Source: Helicobacter sp. 13S00477-4 | GTDB taxonomy: Bacteria; Campylobacterota; Campylobacteria; Campylobacterales; Helicobacteraceae | Length of the DNA stretch: 53,519 nucleotides | NCBI RefSeq assembly: GCF_002272785.1 | Contig: NZ_MLAS01000013.1 | Coordinates: forward strand, 1 to 53,519 | Reading direction: 5' to 3' | Part shown: positions 1 to 7,037 of the stretch, one piece after another | How the letters are laid out: each line of letters opens with the position of its first letter | How positions within the stretch are numbered: the stretch's first letter is position 1 | The notes under the pieces: generated by a model | Databases searched by the model: none | What the model saw: only the letters and a program-made list of their open reading frames with translations | Told to the model about the DNA's origin: nothing | Made by a program: the position numbers and the translations under genes

Positions 1-172
1 GTGAAGGAAGTTAAAAAAGCAGATAATACAAGAGAAATGATAGGGATAAAATGTTTTTTAGATTTTAAAGGTTGAAGATTATTTTTTGAAGGAGCATTGA
101 AGGGAGTCATATTTGACCCCCCCCCCCATAGATATTTTGGGTATTATATTTTTGTGCTTGAAGATTCATCAT
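1..172 (-). CDS. N-terminus of a phase-variable exported protein (partial, out of frame as sequenced)
   Basis: The gene starts at ATG 172-170, five bases after an AAAGGA ribosome site at 183-178, and runs off the left edge. Fifteen codons lead into a run of 11 G (127-117 on the plus-strand numbering). With 11 G the frame reaches TGA at 109-107. With 9 or 12 G it would read through and stay open to the window edge. The downstream frame encodes a basic stretch (KSKKHF) followed by a hydrophobic segment (IPIISLVLSAFL), which looks like a signal peptide. An exported or surface protein, perhaps an autotransporter, is therefore likely, but no family can be named from about 50 residues. An alternative start at ATG 110-108 exists, for which the G run itself could act as a G-rich ribosome site. 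Confidence 0.6.
117..127. repeat. 11-bp poly-C/poly-G tract
   Basis: Eleven consecutive C on the plus strand (G on the coding minus strand) lie 15 codons inside the edge gene. It is the only long C/G homopolymer in the window. Tracts of this kind switch genes in Helicobacter and Campylobacter by slipped-strand mispairing. At the length shown the gene is out of frame. Confidence 0.9.
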
Positions 173-401
173 TTTGATCCTTTAATGTTGATAATTCACT
201 TAATGTTATTTTTATAATTTAAACATTTTTTTATTGAAATAAAACTTAAAAAGCTATTCAAGATATGAATTTTAATTGAAAATTATTAGAGCTTTAGGTA
301 AAATTTCATCAATAATCCATAAATTTTAATATATTTTATTTACTAAATAAAATATTATTTATCTTTTATTAAAATATTAATAAAGTGATAAATATTGATT
401 T

Positions 402-428
402 TTAAGTAGATTAAGTAGATTAAGTAGA
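402..428. repeat. Three perfect tandem copies of TTAAGTAGA
   Basis: Copies lie at 402-410, 411-419 and 420-428, followed by a partial fourth (TT). The array ends about 24 bp upstream of the TATAAT at 453-458, in the place of an upstream promoter element. A change in copy number would alter the sequence beside the -35 region of the alcohol dehydrogenase gene. Confidence 0.85.
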
Positions 429-452
429 TTATGATTAATCATTAAAGAAGAG

Positions 453-458
453 TATAAT
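453..458 (+). promoter_or_regulatory. Candidate -10 box of the alcohol dehydrogenase gene
   Basis: A perfect TATAAT lies 37 bp before the ATG at 496. No good -35 match is seen 17 bp upstream (TTATGA-like at 429-434), as is usual in Helicobacter. An AAGGA ribosome site lies just before the start codon. Confidence 0.5.
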
Positions 459-495
459 CAGAAATACTAAAAACTCCAAAATCAAAAGGAAAAAT

Positions 496-1575
496 ATGGA
501 AAATACAATCAAATTCAATCCTACAGAGAGGATTCCTGCTAAAGGCTATGCAGTATCTGCAAAAGATGCAAAATTTCAACCTTTTAACTTCACAAGACAT
601 CCTATAGGAGATAATGACATATTTATAGAAATACTTTATGCTGGGATATGCCATAGTGATATTCATAGTGCGCGAAGCGAATGGGGTGAAGGTATTTACC
701 CTATGGTTCCAGGTCATGAAATTGCTGGAAAAGTCTTGGCTATAGGAAAAAATGTGAGCAAATTCAAAGTTGGGGATTATGCTGGCGTAGGCTGTATGGT
801 CAACTCTTGTGGTGAATGCGAAGCATGTAAAAGGAGTCAAGAACAGTTTTGCGAACGTGGTCAAATGGTTTTGACCTACAATAATCTTGATTGTTTCCAT
901 AATAATGAGCCTACTTATGGTGGGTATTCTAACAATATTGTTGTATCTGAAAAATTTGCCATTGAAGTGCCAAAAGATGCACCGCTTGAAAAGGTTGCTC
1001 CTTTATTGTGTGCAGGTATCACAACTTATTCGCCACTAAAATTCTCCAAAGTAAAAGAAGGGCAACATATCGGTGTTGCTGGATTTGGTGGATTGGGCAG
1101 TATGGCTGTAAAATATGCAATTAAAATGGGGGCAAAAGTGAGTGTTTTTGCCAGGAATGATAATAAAAAACAAAATGCTTTTGAAATGGGTGTTAGCAAT
1201 TTTTATAGCTCACTAACAAATGTCAAAGAAAAATTTGATCTCATCATCAGCACTATACCAACAAAATATGACATAAATTCATACCTGAAATTATTAAAAT
1301 ATGGCGGAGAAATGGCTATTGTAGGACTACCACCTATTGAAACTACTCCAAAAATCACTGCGACACAATTAGTATATAATGCTGGGAAAAAGGTTTATGG
1401 ATCTCTTATTGGAGGCATCAAAGAGACACAAGAAATGATGGATTTCTCTCTGAAACACAAAATATATCCTGAAACTGAAATCATTGATGCTAATCAAATC
1501 AATGAAGCTTATGAAAAACTCACCACAGGAAAGGCAAAATTTCGGTATGTAATCGATATGAAAAGCTTGCAATAA
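496..1575 (+). CDS. Zinc-dependent alcohol dehydrogenase, cinnamyl-alcohol-dehydrogenase type
   Basis: This 359-residue medium-chain dehydrogenase probably interconverts aldehydes and alcohols with NAD(P)H in the cytoplasm. The N-terminal GroES-like domain carries the catalytic zinc ligands Cys52 and His74 (GHEIAG motif). The structural zinc lobe has Cys105, Cys108, Cys111 and Cys119. The Rossmann fold begins near residue 195 with GFGGLGS. Length and motif order match the CAD/YahK-like branch; the physiological substrate cannot be read from sequence. The gene is monocistronic, with its own -10 box and a shared terminator facing the convergent autotransporter gene. The only oddity is the tandem repeat upstream of its promoter. 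Confidence 0.92.
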   Translation: MENTIKFNPTERIPAKGYAVSAKDAKFQPFNFTRHPIGDNDIFIEILYAGICHSDIHSARSEWGEGIYPMVPGHEIAGKVLAIGKNVSKFKVGDYAGVGCMVNSCGECEACKRSQEQFCERGQMVLTYNNLDCFHNNEPTYGGYSNNIVVSEKFAIEVPKDAPLEKVAPLLCAGITTYSPLKFSKVKEGQHIGVAGFGGLGSMAVKYAIKMGAKVSVFARNDNKKQNAFEMGVSNFYSSLTNVKEKFDLIISTIPTKYDINSYLKLLKYGGEMAIVGLPPIETTPKITATQLVYNAGKKVYGSLIGGIKETQEMMDFSLKHKIYPETEIIDANQINEAYEKLTTGKAKFRYVIDMKSLQ

Positions 1576-1596
1576 ACAAAGATAAATCTGCAATCC

Positions 1597-1626
1597 AAAC
1601 GTGGATTTTCAAAAAAATCCACGTTT
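1597..1626. terminator. Bidirectional hairpin between convergent genes
   Basis: A perfect 12-bp inverted repeat (AAACGTGGATTT / AAATCCACGTTT) with a 6-nt loop lies in the 49-bp gap after the alcohol dehydrogenase. Its right arm overlaps the stop codon of the minus-strand autotransporter gene (TAA at 1627-1625). A-rich and T-rich arm ends are compatible with termination in both directions. Confidence 0.75.
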
Positions 1627-4363
1627 ACCAAGTATAATTCAATCCAACATTTCCCATCCCTAAAAAATCATATTTCAAACTCATATCGCCTATCAAAGAA
1701 ATATCTATACTCAAAGCAGACAATAAATAAAATTTAGCATTATAAGATAACCTTAACCAAGTACGTGAAGGATTCAAATCATAATTGATAAAAACATCAG
1801 AACTTTTGAATGCTATCGCTCTAGTTTTGTCAATCTCTTGGAAGTGATATCTACCACTAAATTGGACAATATGGCCTGTTTTGGAAGTCTGAAAAACATA
1901 TTCGCCTCCAGCACCTAAAGCAAAAACAAAATCAAGGGAGTCTTTGAATGTAAAATTCTCAGAACTCGATAAGGGTGTGTAGAGCAAGCTATAATTGCCC
2001 AATACTAATGGCTTTATAGAATGTTTTTCATTCAATGCAATCTTGTATTTATAAAAAATATTGGTATTAAAGGCGGTATTGTTATTAGAAAAATATTGAG
2101 GATTGATACCAATTTTTTCATTAGATACCTTGTTGCTACCTACTAACCAAGTCCCAGAAATTATAGCTTGTATTTCATTATCCCCAAAAGCATAATCTGA
2201 ATAAATACCTAAAGCATAGGTATCAAAAGTTTCCTTTTCCTGTCTTTGTGCATAAAAACTCTTTGCATAATTGAATAAAGCACCTAAAACAATATCTGAA
2301 TCTTTGCCTGCTTCCATCCTTCTATCATAACCTAAAGTAACATTCAAAGAACTTATACTGGAAGCTATAGATGAAGCGGAAGCATTTTGATAGTAAGAAC
2401 CACCAATATTAATCCATGCAGAATTTTTATTCTCCAAGTCAGGAATAAAAAATCCTTCTGTGTTGCTTGCTAAAGCGTATTTACGAGATAATTCACTTAG
2501 ACTTGGTTGGAGAATTTTTTCAAAAGAAAGCATGTTGATTCTATCAGAAACTTGCCGATTCACATATTCTATGTTTTTTTGAGAAAAAATGCTTATTGCA
2601 ACACTATTTTGCTCCAAAGTCTTATCGGTTTGGGTAATCAAATCTTTCAACAAAGCAGAATCAGAATCAAACTTTTTAAGACCTTCATCAATAGCAACTT
2701 GTTGAAAATCACCTCCTCGTGCGTTACTCTGAATGATAGATGTGAGTATTTTAGAAGCATTTGGTGAAATGGAAGATAGTTTTTGAATAATTTTTTCTTG
2801 TTGTTCAATAGAATGAATACCTAAAGAAGATAATTTTTTATTTATTAAATTAGATTCTTGGGTATCAAAAATATTGTGATTTATACTCTTATTAAAGCTA
2901 AATAAAATATTAGAATTATTAATTTTTACTACTGGCTTTAAATCTAAACCTTCAAATTCTATTTGTTTGTTGGAGCGTTTATCAATGAATTGTCCATTTT
3001 TTATTTCAAGAAGTTTATAAATTTTATCATAAGATAAATTATTTTCTAATATTTTATCATCAGAAAATACAACAGATACGGAAGTATTTTGCTGGAGCGT
3101 CAAATTGCCATCTTTAATAGATAAATAAGCCTTTGAAGTATCCCATTTTTTATTAACTATATTAAAAATAATAGAAGTTGCTAGAGGATTTGTTGTTTCT
3201 AAATCCCCTCTGATGCTAGAAAAATCATTAACTATCAAGTTGCTTGTCTTTACTATACCATCATTATACAAAGCATTTGACCCATACAAGTAAATATTTT
3301 CTGCATTGAGAGTGCCAACTTTATGATTATGAAAGGCTATTGAAGTTTTATCGCCTATTAAAACTAATGTATTTGTATCTATTTTCCCTACATTGAGAAT
3401 ACCTCTGCCTTTTTTATTCCCTCCAAAAGAAACAATCATATCTGCTTGAATCTTTTTTTGGTTATAAACACCTGGTGATCTATATTCTCCTCCAATAGCT
3501 ACTAATAAATTTGTCTTGATTGAACTAAAATTATCAAGCCCAAAAGAACTTTCTTGTAAACCACCAATAGCACTAATGCTATTGACATTTAATATTTGTC
3601 TATTTTTAAAACCATTGCCCCCATTTTTCCCACCAATAGCTACGATATTCCTAATATTCACTTCACCTGATTCATTATAAAATCCATCAGCATCTCCTCC
3701 TTCACCTCCAATAGCAATCAAACGATTTGCACTTATAAAACCATTAACATTTTCAAATCCATCAGCATATTTGCCTTTCCCACCAATAGCTACTATATTA
3801 TTAGCATTCACAATACCATCATAATATAAAATACCAGAACCCCTCTCAGCTTCGCCTCCAACAGCAATGATAGTTTCTTTTTCAATCTTTTTTTCAGCAA
3901 GATTACAAAGAGAATTTCCACATTCTCCACTCAAACCAACTATCTTTTGAGAAAATAAGGGAGTAAAATCCGCCATATTCACATCAAATTTTTTGAATAA
4001 TTGCCTTAAAGAATCCTTATCAATACTTTGTAAATACACTTTTGGAATTTCGCCAAAAGAAAAATTTTTCACTAAAGCCTCATCGATATCATTTGGATAC
4101 ATTTTTGAAACAGGCACATCTTTATATAAAATATTCCCTCCAACACTCACATCAAAACTGCTCATCATTAGAAATGAAGATGTATTCAATCCTATTTTTT
4201 CAATATCAATCACATCAAACATATTATTGGATTCAAGATTTCTTTTTTCTAGATATTTGAAATTTTCCTCAGGTATCTCAAATCCTTCTAAAAAAGCAAA
4301 AAATAAACCTAAATTGACAAAAAACCCTTTTAAAAAACCTATTTTATTGACTTTTGCAATCAT
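1625..4363 (-). CDS. Autotransporter with glycine-rich repeat passenger and C-terminal beta-barrel
   Basis: This 912-residue type V secreted protein is predicted to reach the cell surface. Residues 1-28 form a basic then hydrophobic signal peptide. Residues about 160-380 hold at least eight imperfect 23-25 residue repeats, each built around AIGG and a short hydrophobic strand; the GG pairs fall at 169, 194, 219, 244, 267, 291 and 314, followed by a GD at 337. This spacing suggests a beta-solenoid. Residues about 645-912 look like an autotransporter barrel, with amphipathic strands starting near SAWINIGGSYY and ending in an aromatic residue (GLNYTW), as in VacA-type barrels. A Cys pair (148, 153) precedes the repeats. 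The passenger does not resemble VacA toxin domains that I recognise. The gene stands alone, convergent with the dehydrogenase gene. Function unknown; adhesin or surface-layer roles are guesses. Confidence 0.85.
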   Translation of the reverse strand: MIAKVNKIGFLKGFFVNLGLFFAFLEGFEIPEENFKYLEKRNLESNNMFDVIDIEKIGLNTSSFLMMSSFDVSVGGNILYKDVPVSKMYPNDIDEALVKNFSFGEIPKVYLQSIDKDSLRQLFKKFDVNMADFTPLFSQKIVGLSGECGNSLCNLAEKKIEKETIIAVGGEAERGSGILYYDGIVNANNIVAIGGKGKYADGFENVNGFISANRLIAIGGEGGDADGFYNESGEVNIRNIVAIGGKNGGNGFKNRQILNVNSISAIGGLQESSFGLDNFSSIKTNLLVAIGGEYRSPGVYNQKKIQADMIVSFGGNKKGRGILNVGKIDTNTLVLIGDKTSIAFHNHKVGTLNAENIYLYGSNALYNDGIVKTSNLIVNDFSSIRGDLETTNPLATSIIFNIVNKKWDTSKAYLSIKDGNLTLQQNTSVSVVFSDDKILENNLSYDKIYKLLEIKNGQFIDKRSNKQIEFEGLDLKPVVKINNSNILFSFNKSINHNIFDTQESNLINKKLSSLGIHSIEQQEKIIQKLSSISPNASKILTSIIQSNARGGDFQQVAIDEGLKKFDSDSALLKDLITQTDKTLEQNSVAISIFSQKNIEYVNRQVSDRINMLSFEKILQPSLSELSRKYALASNTEGFFIPDLENKNSAWINIGGSYYQNASASSIASSISSLNVTLGYDRRMEAGKDSDIVLGALFNYAKSFYAQRQEKETFDTYALGIYSDYAFGDNEIQAIISGTWLVGSNKVSNEKIGINPQYFSNNNTAFNTNIFYKYKIALNEKHSIKPLVLGNYSLLYTPLSSSENFTFKDSLDFVFALGAGGEYVFQTSKTGHIVQFSGRYHFQEIDKTRAIAFKSSDVFINYDLNPSRTWLRLSYNAKFYLLSALSIDISLIGDMSLKYDFLGMGNVGLNYTW
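3224..3886 (-). repeat. Degenerate coding repeats of the autotransporter passenger
   Basis: Eight or nine units of about 69-75 bp encode the AIGG solenoid repeats. On the plus strand the recurring word is CCACCAATAGC or CCTCCAATAGC. The period is stable, but units differ at many positions, so the array looks old rather than actively expanding. Confidence 0.75.
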
Positions 4364-4420
4364 TTTTTTCCTTATTTGTATATATCATATACTAAAGTAT
4401 ATTACCTTAAAGGAATATAA

Positions 4421-4615
4421 TTATTCCCCATATATTTTTTTACAAACTAATTTATCCCCGTAAAGACACTCTTTTTGGAGCTTTTCAAATGCTTGAATTT
4501 TTTGTTGTTCTGTTTTATATGTTTGATATTTATCAACCCCATAGACTGCAATGCAAACGATAATAATAAAAATTAAATCAAATTTTTTGATTTTAGGACA
4601 AAATTTACAAGCCAT
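4421..4615 (-). CDS. Small cysteine-containing membrane protein
   Basis: A 64-residue protein of unrecognised family. ATG 4615 is preferred because GAGGA lies 8 nt upstream; an in-frame ATG at 4642 would add 9 residues but has no ribosome site. Residues 3-6 form CKFC, followed by a basic KIKK and a transmembrane helix at about 13-27, so the N-terminus should be cytoplasmic. The tail is coiled and charged and contains Cys50 and Cys58, probably in the periplasm. The gene lies 57 bp upstream of the autotransporter on the same strand, so co-transcription is possible. Confidence 0.6.
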   Translation of the reverse strand: MACKFCPKIKKFDLIFIIIVCIAVYGVDKYQTYKTEQQKIQAFEKLQKECLYGDKLVCKKIYGE

Positions 4616-4740
4616 TATAAAATCCTCACTTCCATTTTTCATAATTTTGCTTTATCTGCTTAATTTTTGTTTTATCAAATAAAAATAAGCATTAACACAA
4701 TATAATTCCAAAATTATTCTAAAAAAATCAAAGGAAAAAA

Positions 4741-5607
4741 ATGATTAAAAAAATTTTATCTTTTTTAATATTACCATTGGATTTTATCACAAAATATTTC
4801 AAAGCTTTAATATTTTTGCTTATTTTGATCATACTTATCCTTACTATTATCCCACAAAGCTCAACCATCAGTTCTCCAAATCTAGCCAAAATCTACTTAG
4901 AAGGTTCTATCATCAAAAGTGAAGATATTAGCGAACAAGTCCAAAAAATAATCAAAAATCCTAGTATTAAAGGCGTATTATTTATCATAAATTCTCCGGG
5001 TGGAGGGGTAGCAGCAAGTATAGAGATCAGCGATATGATGAGAGAACTTAAACAAAAAATACCAGTCATTGTATATGTTCAAGGGCTTATGGCAAGTGGG
5101 AGTTATTATGCAGGAATGTATGCAGATAAAATTTATGCTAATCGCGGTTCGCTTATTGGGTCAATTGGCGTTATTTTCAATGGATTGAATATTGAACAAC
5201 TTGCCAAAAAAATCGGCATAAAAGAACAAGGTATTGCTGCTGGAGAGTATAAAGAGGTTGGAACTTTTATGCGTGAATGGACACCCCAAGAAAAAAAATA
5301 CCTTCAAAATTTGATCGAAGAAGAATATAAAATGTTTATCAGCGATGTCGCAGATGCCAGAGGATTGGATGTAAAAAATGCAAAAGAATATGCTGAGGGC
5401 AAAATATTTAGTGCTAAAAAAGCCCTTCAGCTTGGTCTAATTGATGCGATTGGAACAGAAAATGATGCTATAGAAACACTCAAAAATCTTTCCCAAGTCC
5501 AAGAAGCTATATTCCCTAAAAAAGATAAACTTGAAGCCTATATCAATAAAATAGTCAAAACAAGTACACAAATGCTAATGCAATCTATTAGCTATCATCT
5601 ACAATAG
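4741..5607 (+). CDS. sppA: Signal peptide peptidase SppA (protease IV, short form)
   Basis: This 288-residue inner-membrane serine protease of family S49 degrades cleaved signal peptides. An N-terminal transmembrane helix at about 20-37 anchors a periplasmic catalytic domain. The predicted nucleophile is Ser119 (MASGSYY) and the general base Lys171 (AGEYKEVGT). The 52-residue spacing between them fits the single-domain SppA type, half the size of the E. coli enzyme. SPGGG at residues 85-89 is the conserved glycine turn. purU follows after 8 bp, the same pairing as in H. pylori. A TATAAT lies at 4701-4706 and an AAAGGA site before the ATG. Confidence 0.93.
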   Translation: MIKKILSFLILPLDFITKYFKALIFLLILIILILTIIPQSSTISSPNLAKIYLEGSIIKSEDISEQVQKIIKNPSIKGVLFIINSPGGGVAASIEISDMMRELKQKIPVIVYVQGLMASGSYYAGMYADKIYANRGSLIGSIGVIFNGLNIEQLAKKIGIKEQGIAAGEYKEVGTFMREWTPQEKKYLQNLIEEEYKMFISDVADARGLDVKNAKEYAEGKIFSAKKALQLGLIDAIGTENDAIETLKNLSQVQEAIFPKKDKLEAYINKIVKTSTQMLMQSISYHLQ

Positions 5608-5615
5608 GAAAATAG

Positions 5616-6446
5616 ATGAAACATATTATACTCATCACTTGTCCTGATATGTGCGGATTAGTATATAAAATATCTTCTGTTTTATTACAATATAATCTCA
5701 ATATTGAACGTAATGATGAATATGTAGATAAACAAAGCAACCAATTTTTTATGAGGACATTAGTCAATGGTAAAATTGAATCCAAAAATCTTGAAAAAGC
5801 ACTTAAAATTGCTCTCTCAAAAGAAGCACAAATCAATGTAGTAGAACAAAAGAAAAAATCTATCATTATCCTATGTACCAAAGAAAATCACTGCTTAGGA
5901 GATATATTATTGCGATATGATAGCGGAGAGCTAGAAGCAGAAATCAAAGCTGTTATTAGCAATCATTCAAATCTGAAAGATTTGGTTAAAAAATTTGGTA
6001 TTGACTTTTTTCATATCCCGGCTGAAAATACATCAAGAGAAGAACATGAAGCCCTTATATCAAAAAAATGTGATGAATTTAATGCAGACTTTTTAGCACT
6101 TGCCAAATATATGAGGATTTTATCTCCTAGTTTTGTAAAAAAATATCAAAATAAAATTATCAATATTCACCATAGCTTTCTACCGGCTTTTATTGGAGCA
6201 AATCCTTATAAACAAGCATATGAAAGGGGGGTTAAAATCATTGGAGCAACCGCACATTTTGTAAATGACAACCTTGATGAAGGACCCATTATCACACAAG
6301 ATATTATCAAAATAGATCACACCTATAGTTGGGAAGATATGCGTCAAGCAGGTAAAGATGTAGAAAAGGTTGTTTTTGCTAAAGCAATTAATTTAGCATT
6401 GAATGATAGAATATTCATTCATGGGAATAAAACAATTGTTTTTTAA
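5616..6446 (+). CDS. purU: Formyltetrahydrofolate deformylase
   Basis: PurU hydrolyses 10-formyl-tetrahydrofolate to formate and tetrahydrofolate, balancing one-carbon pools. The 276-residue protein has an N-terminal ACT-like domain (about 1-80) and a C-terminal formyltransferase domain. The catalytic Asn183, His185 (NIHHSFLP) and Asp221 (DEGPII) are all present. Length is normal for the family. It follows sppA by 8 bp and is probably co-transcribed with it and perhaps with the exported gene 33 bp downstream. Confidence 0.94.
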   Translation: MKHIILITCPDMCGLVYKISSVLLQYNLNIERNDEYVDKQSNQFFMRTLVNGKIESKNLEKALKIALSKEAQINVVEQKKKSIIILCTKENHCLGDILLRYDSGELEAEIKAVISNHSNLKDLVKKFGIDFFHIPAENTSREEHEALISKKCDEFNADFLALAKYMRILSPSFVKKYQNKIINIHHSFLPAFIGANPYKQAYERGVKIIGATAHFVNDNLDEGPIITQDIIKIDHTYSWEDMRQAGKDVEKVVFAKAINLALNDRIFIHGNKTIVF

Positions 6447-6479
6447 TATTTCCAAAAAATAAAATTCGGAGGTTTTTAT

Positions 6480-7037
6480 ATGCGTTTTTCATTTATTTCA
6501 ACAATATTTATAGCAAGTTTGCTATCTATGCCATTTATTTTGAATGCAAAAAATTCTACTAGTCCTCAAAATCCTGTTATAAGCCCTTATGGTAAAATCT
6601 TTCCTCTGCCTAATGCAGATTTAAAACCTGAGGAATCAAAATCTCAACATAAAATCATCTTCACACTCACTAAAGAACCAACCTCTCCTGATAAGGTAAA
6701 TCCTTCTTTAGAACATGTAGCAAAGATAATCAATCTATATGCCTCTGTAGGTATTTCTCCCTCACAACTCAAAATTGTAGCTGTAGCTAGTGGTAAAGCC
6801 CCTGCATTTGCACTTAAAAATGATATTTACAAAAAGAAGTTTGGTGTTGATAACCCCAATGAAGACTTGATAAAAAAATTAAAATCATTAGGAGTGAATA
6901 TTGCTGTATGTGGTCAAGCATGGAAAGAAAATAAATTTCAAGATGATTGGCTAAATCCTGATGTCTCAATGGCACTCTCTGCACTCACAACCATTGTAAT
7001 GTTTCAAGAAAAAGGATATTCGCTCATACCAATGTAG
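6480..7037 (+). CDS. Exported DsrE/DsrF-like protein
   Basis: This 185-residue protein has a signal peptide (MRFSFISTIFIASLLSMPF, cleavage near residue 23), so it should be periplasmic. The mature part resembles the DsrE/DsrF/YchN-like sulfur-relay fold: a central stretch with strand-helix alternation (LKIVAVASGKAPAFAL), then KLKSLGVNIAVCGQAW, which carries a single Cys at the place where this family often keeps one. Cytoplasmic relatives take part in sulfur transfer; the role of the exported form is not known to me. A strong GGAGG site precedes the ATG. The 3' end overlaps the 3' end of dxs by 14 bp on the other strand. Confidence 0.65.
   Translation: MRFSFISTIFIASLLSMPFILNAKNSTSPQNPVISPYGKIFPLPNADLKPEESKSQHKIIFTLTKEPTSPDKVNPSLEHVAKIINLYASVGISPSQLKIVAVASGKAPAFALKNDIYKKKFGVDNPNEDLIKKLKSLGVNIAVCGQAWKENKFQDDWLNPDVSMALSALTTIVMFQEKGYSLIPM

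Larger units (their letters stand above)
173..495. other. 323-bp divergent intergenic region
   Basis: This very AT-rich stretch lies between the minus-strand edge gene and the plus-strand alcohol dehydrogenase gene. It holds the putative promoters of both, a 9-bp tandem repeat at 402-428 and a TATAAT at 453-458. No RNA gene or further ORF was recognised. Confidence 0.7.

Noticed and set aside
1-75. Open frame of 24 codons on the plus strand at the left edge
   Set aside because: It is antisense to the better supported minus-strand gene, which has a ribosome site, a signal-peptide-like segment and the G tract.
3993-4463. 156-codon ORF on the plus strand
   Set aside because: It lies entirely opposite the autotransporter N-terminus and its upstream region, with no ribosome site or recognisable domain.
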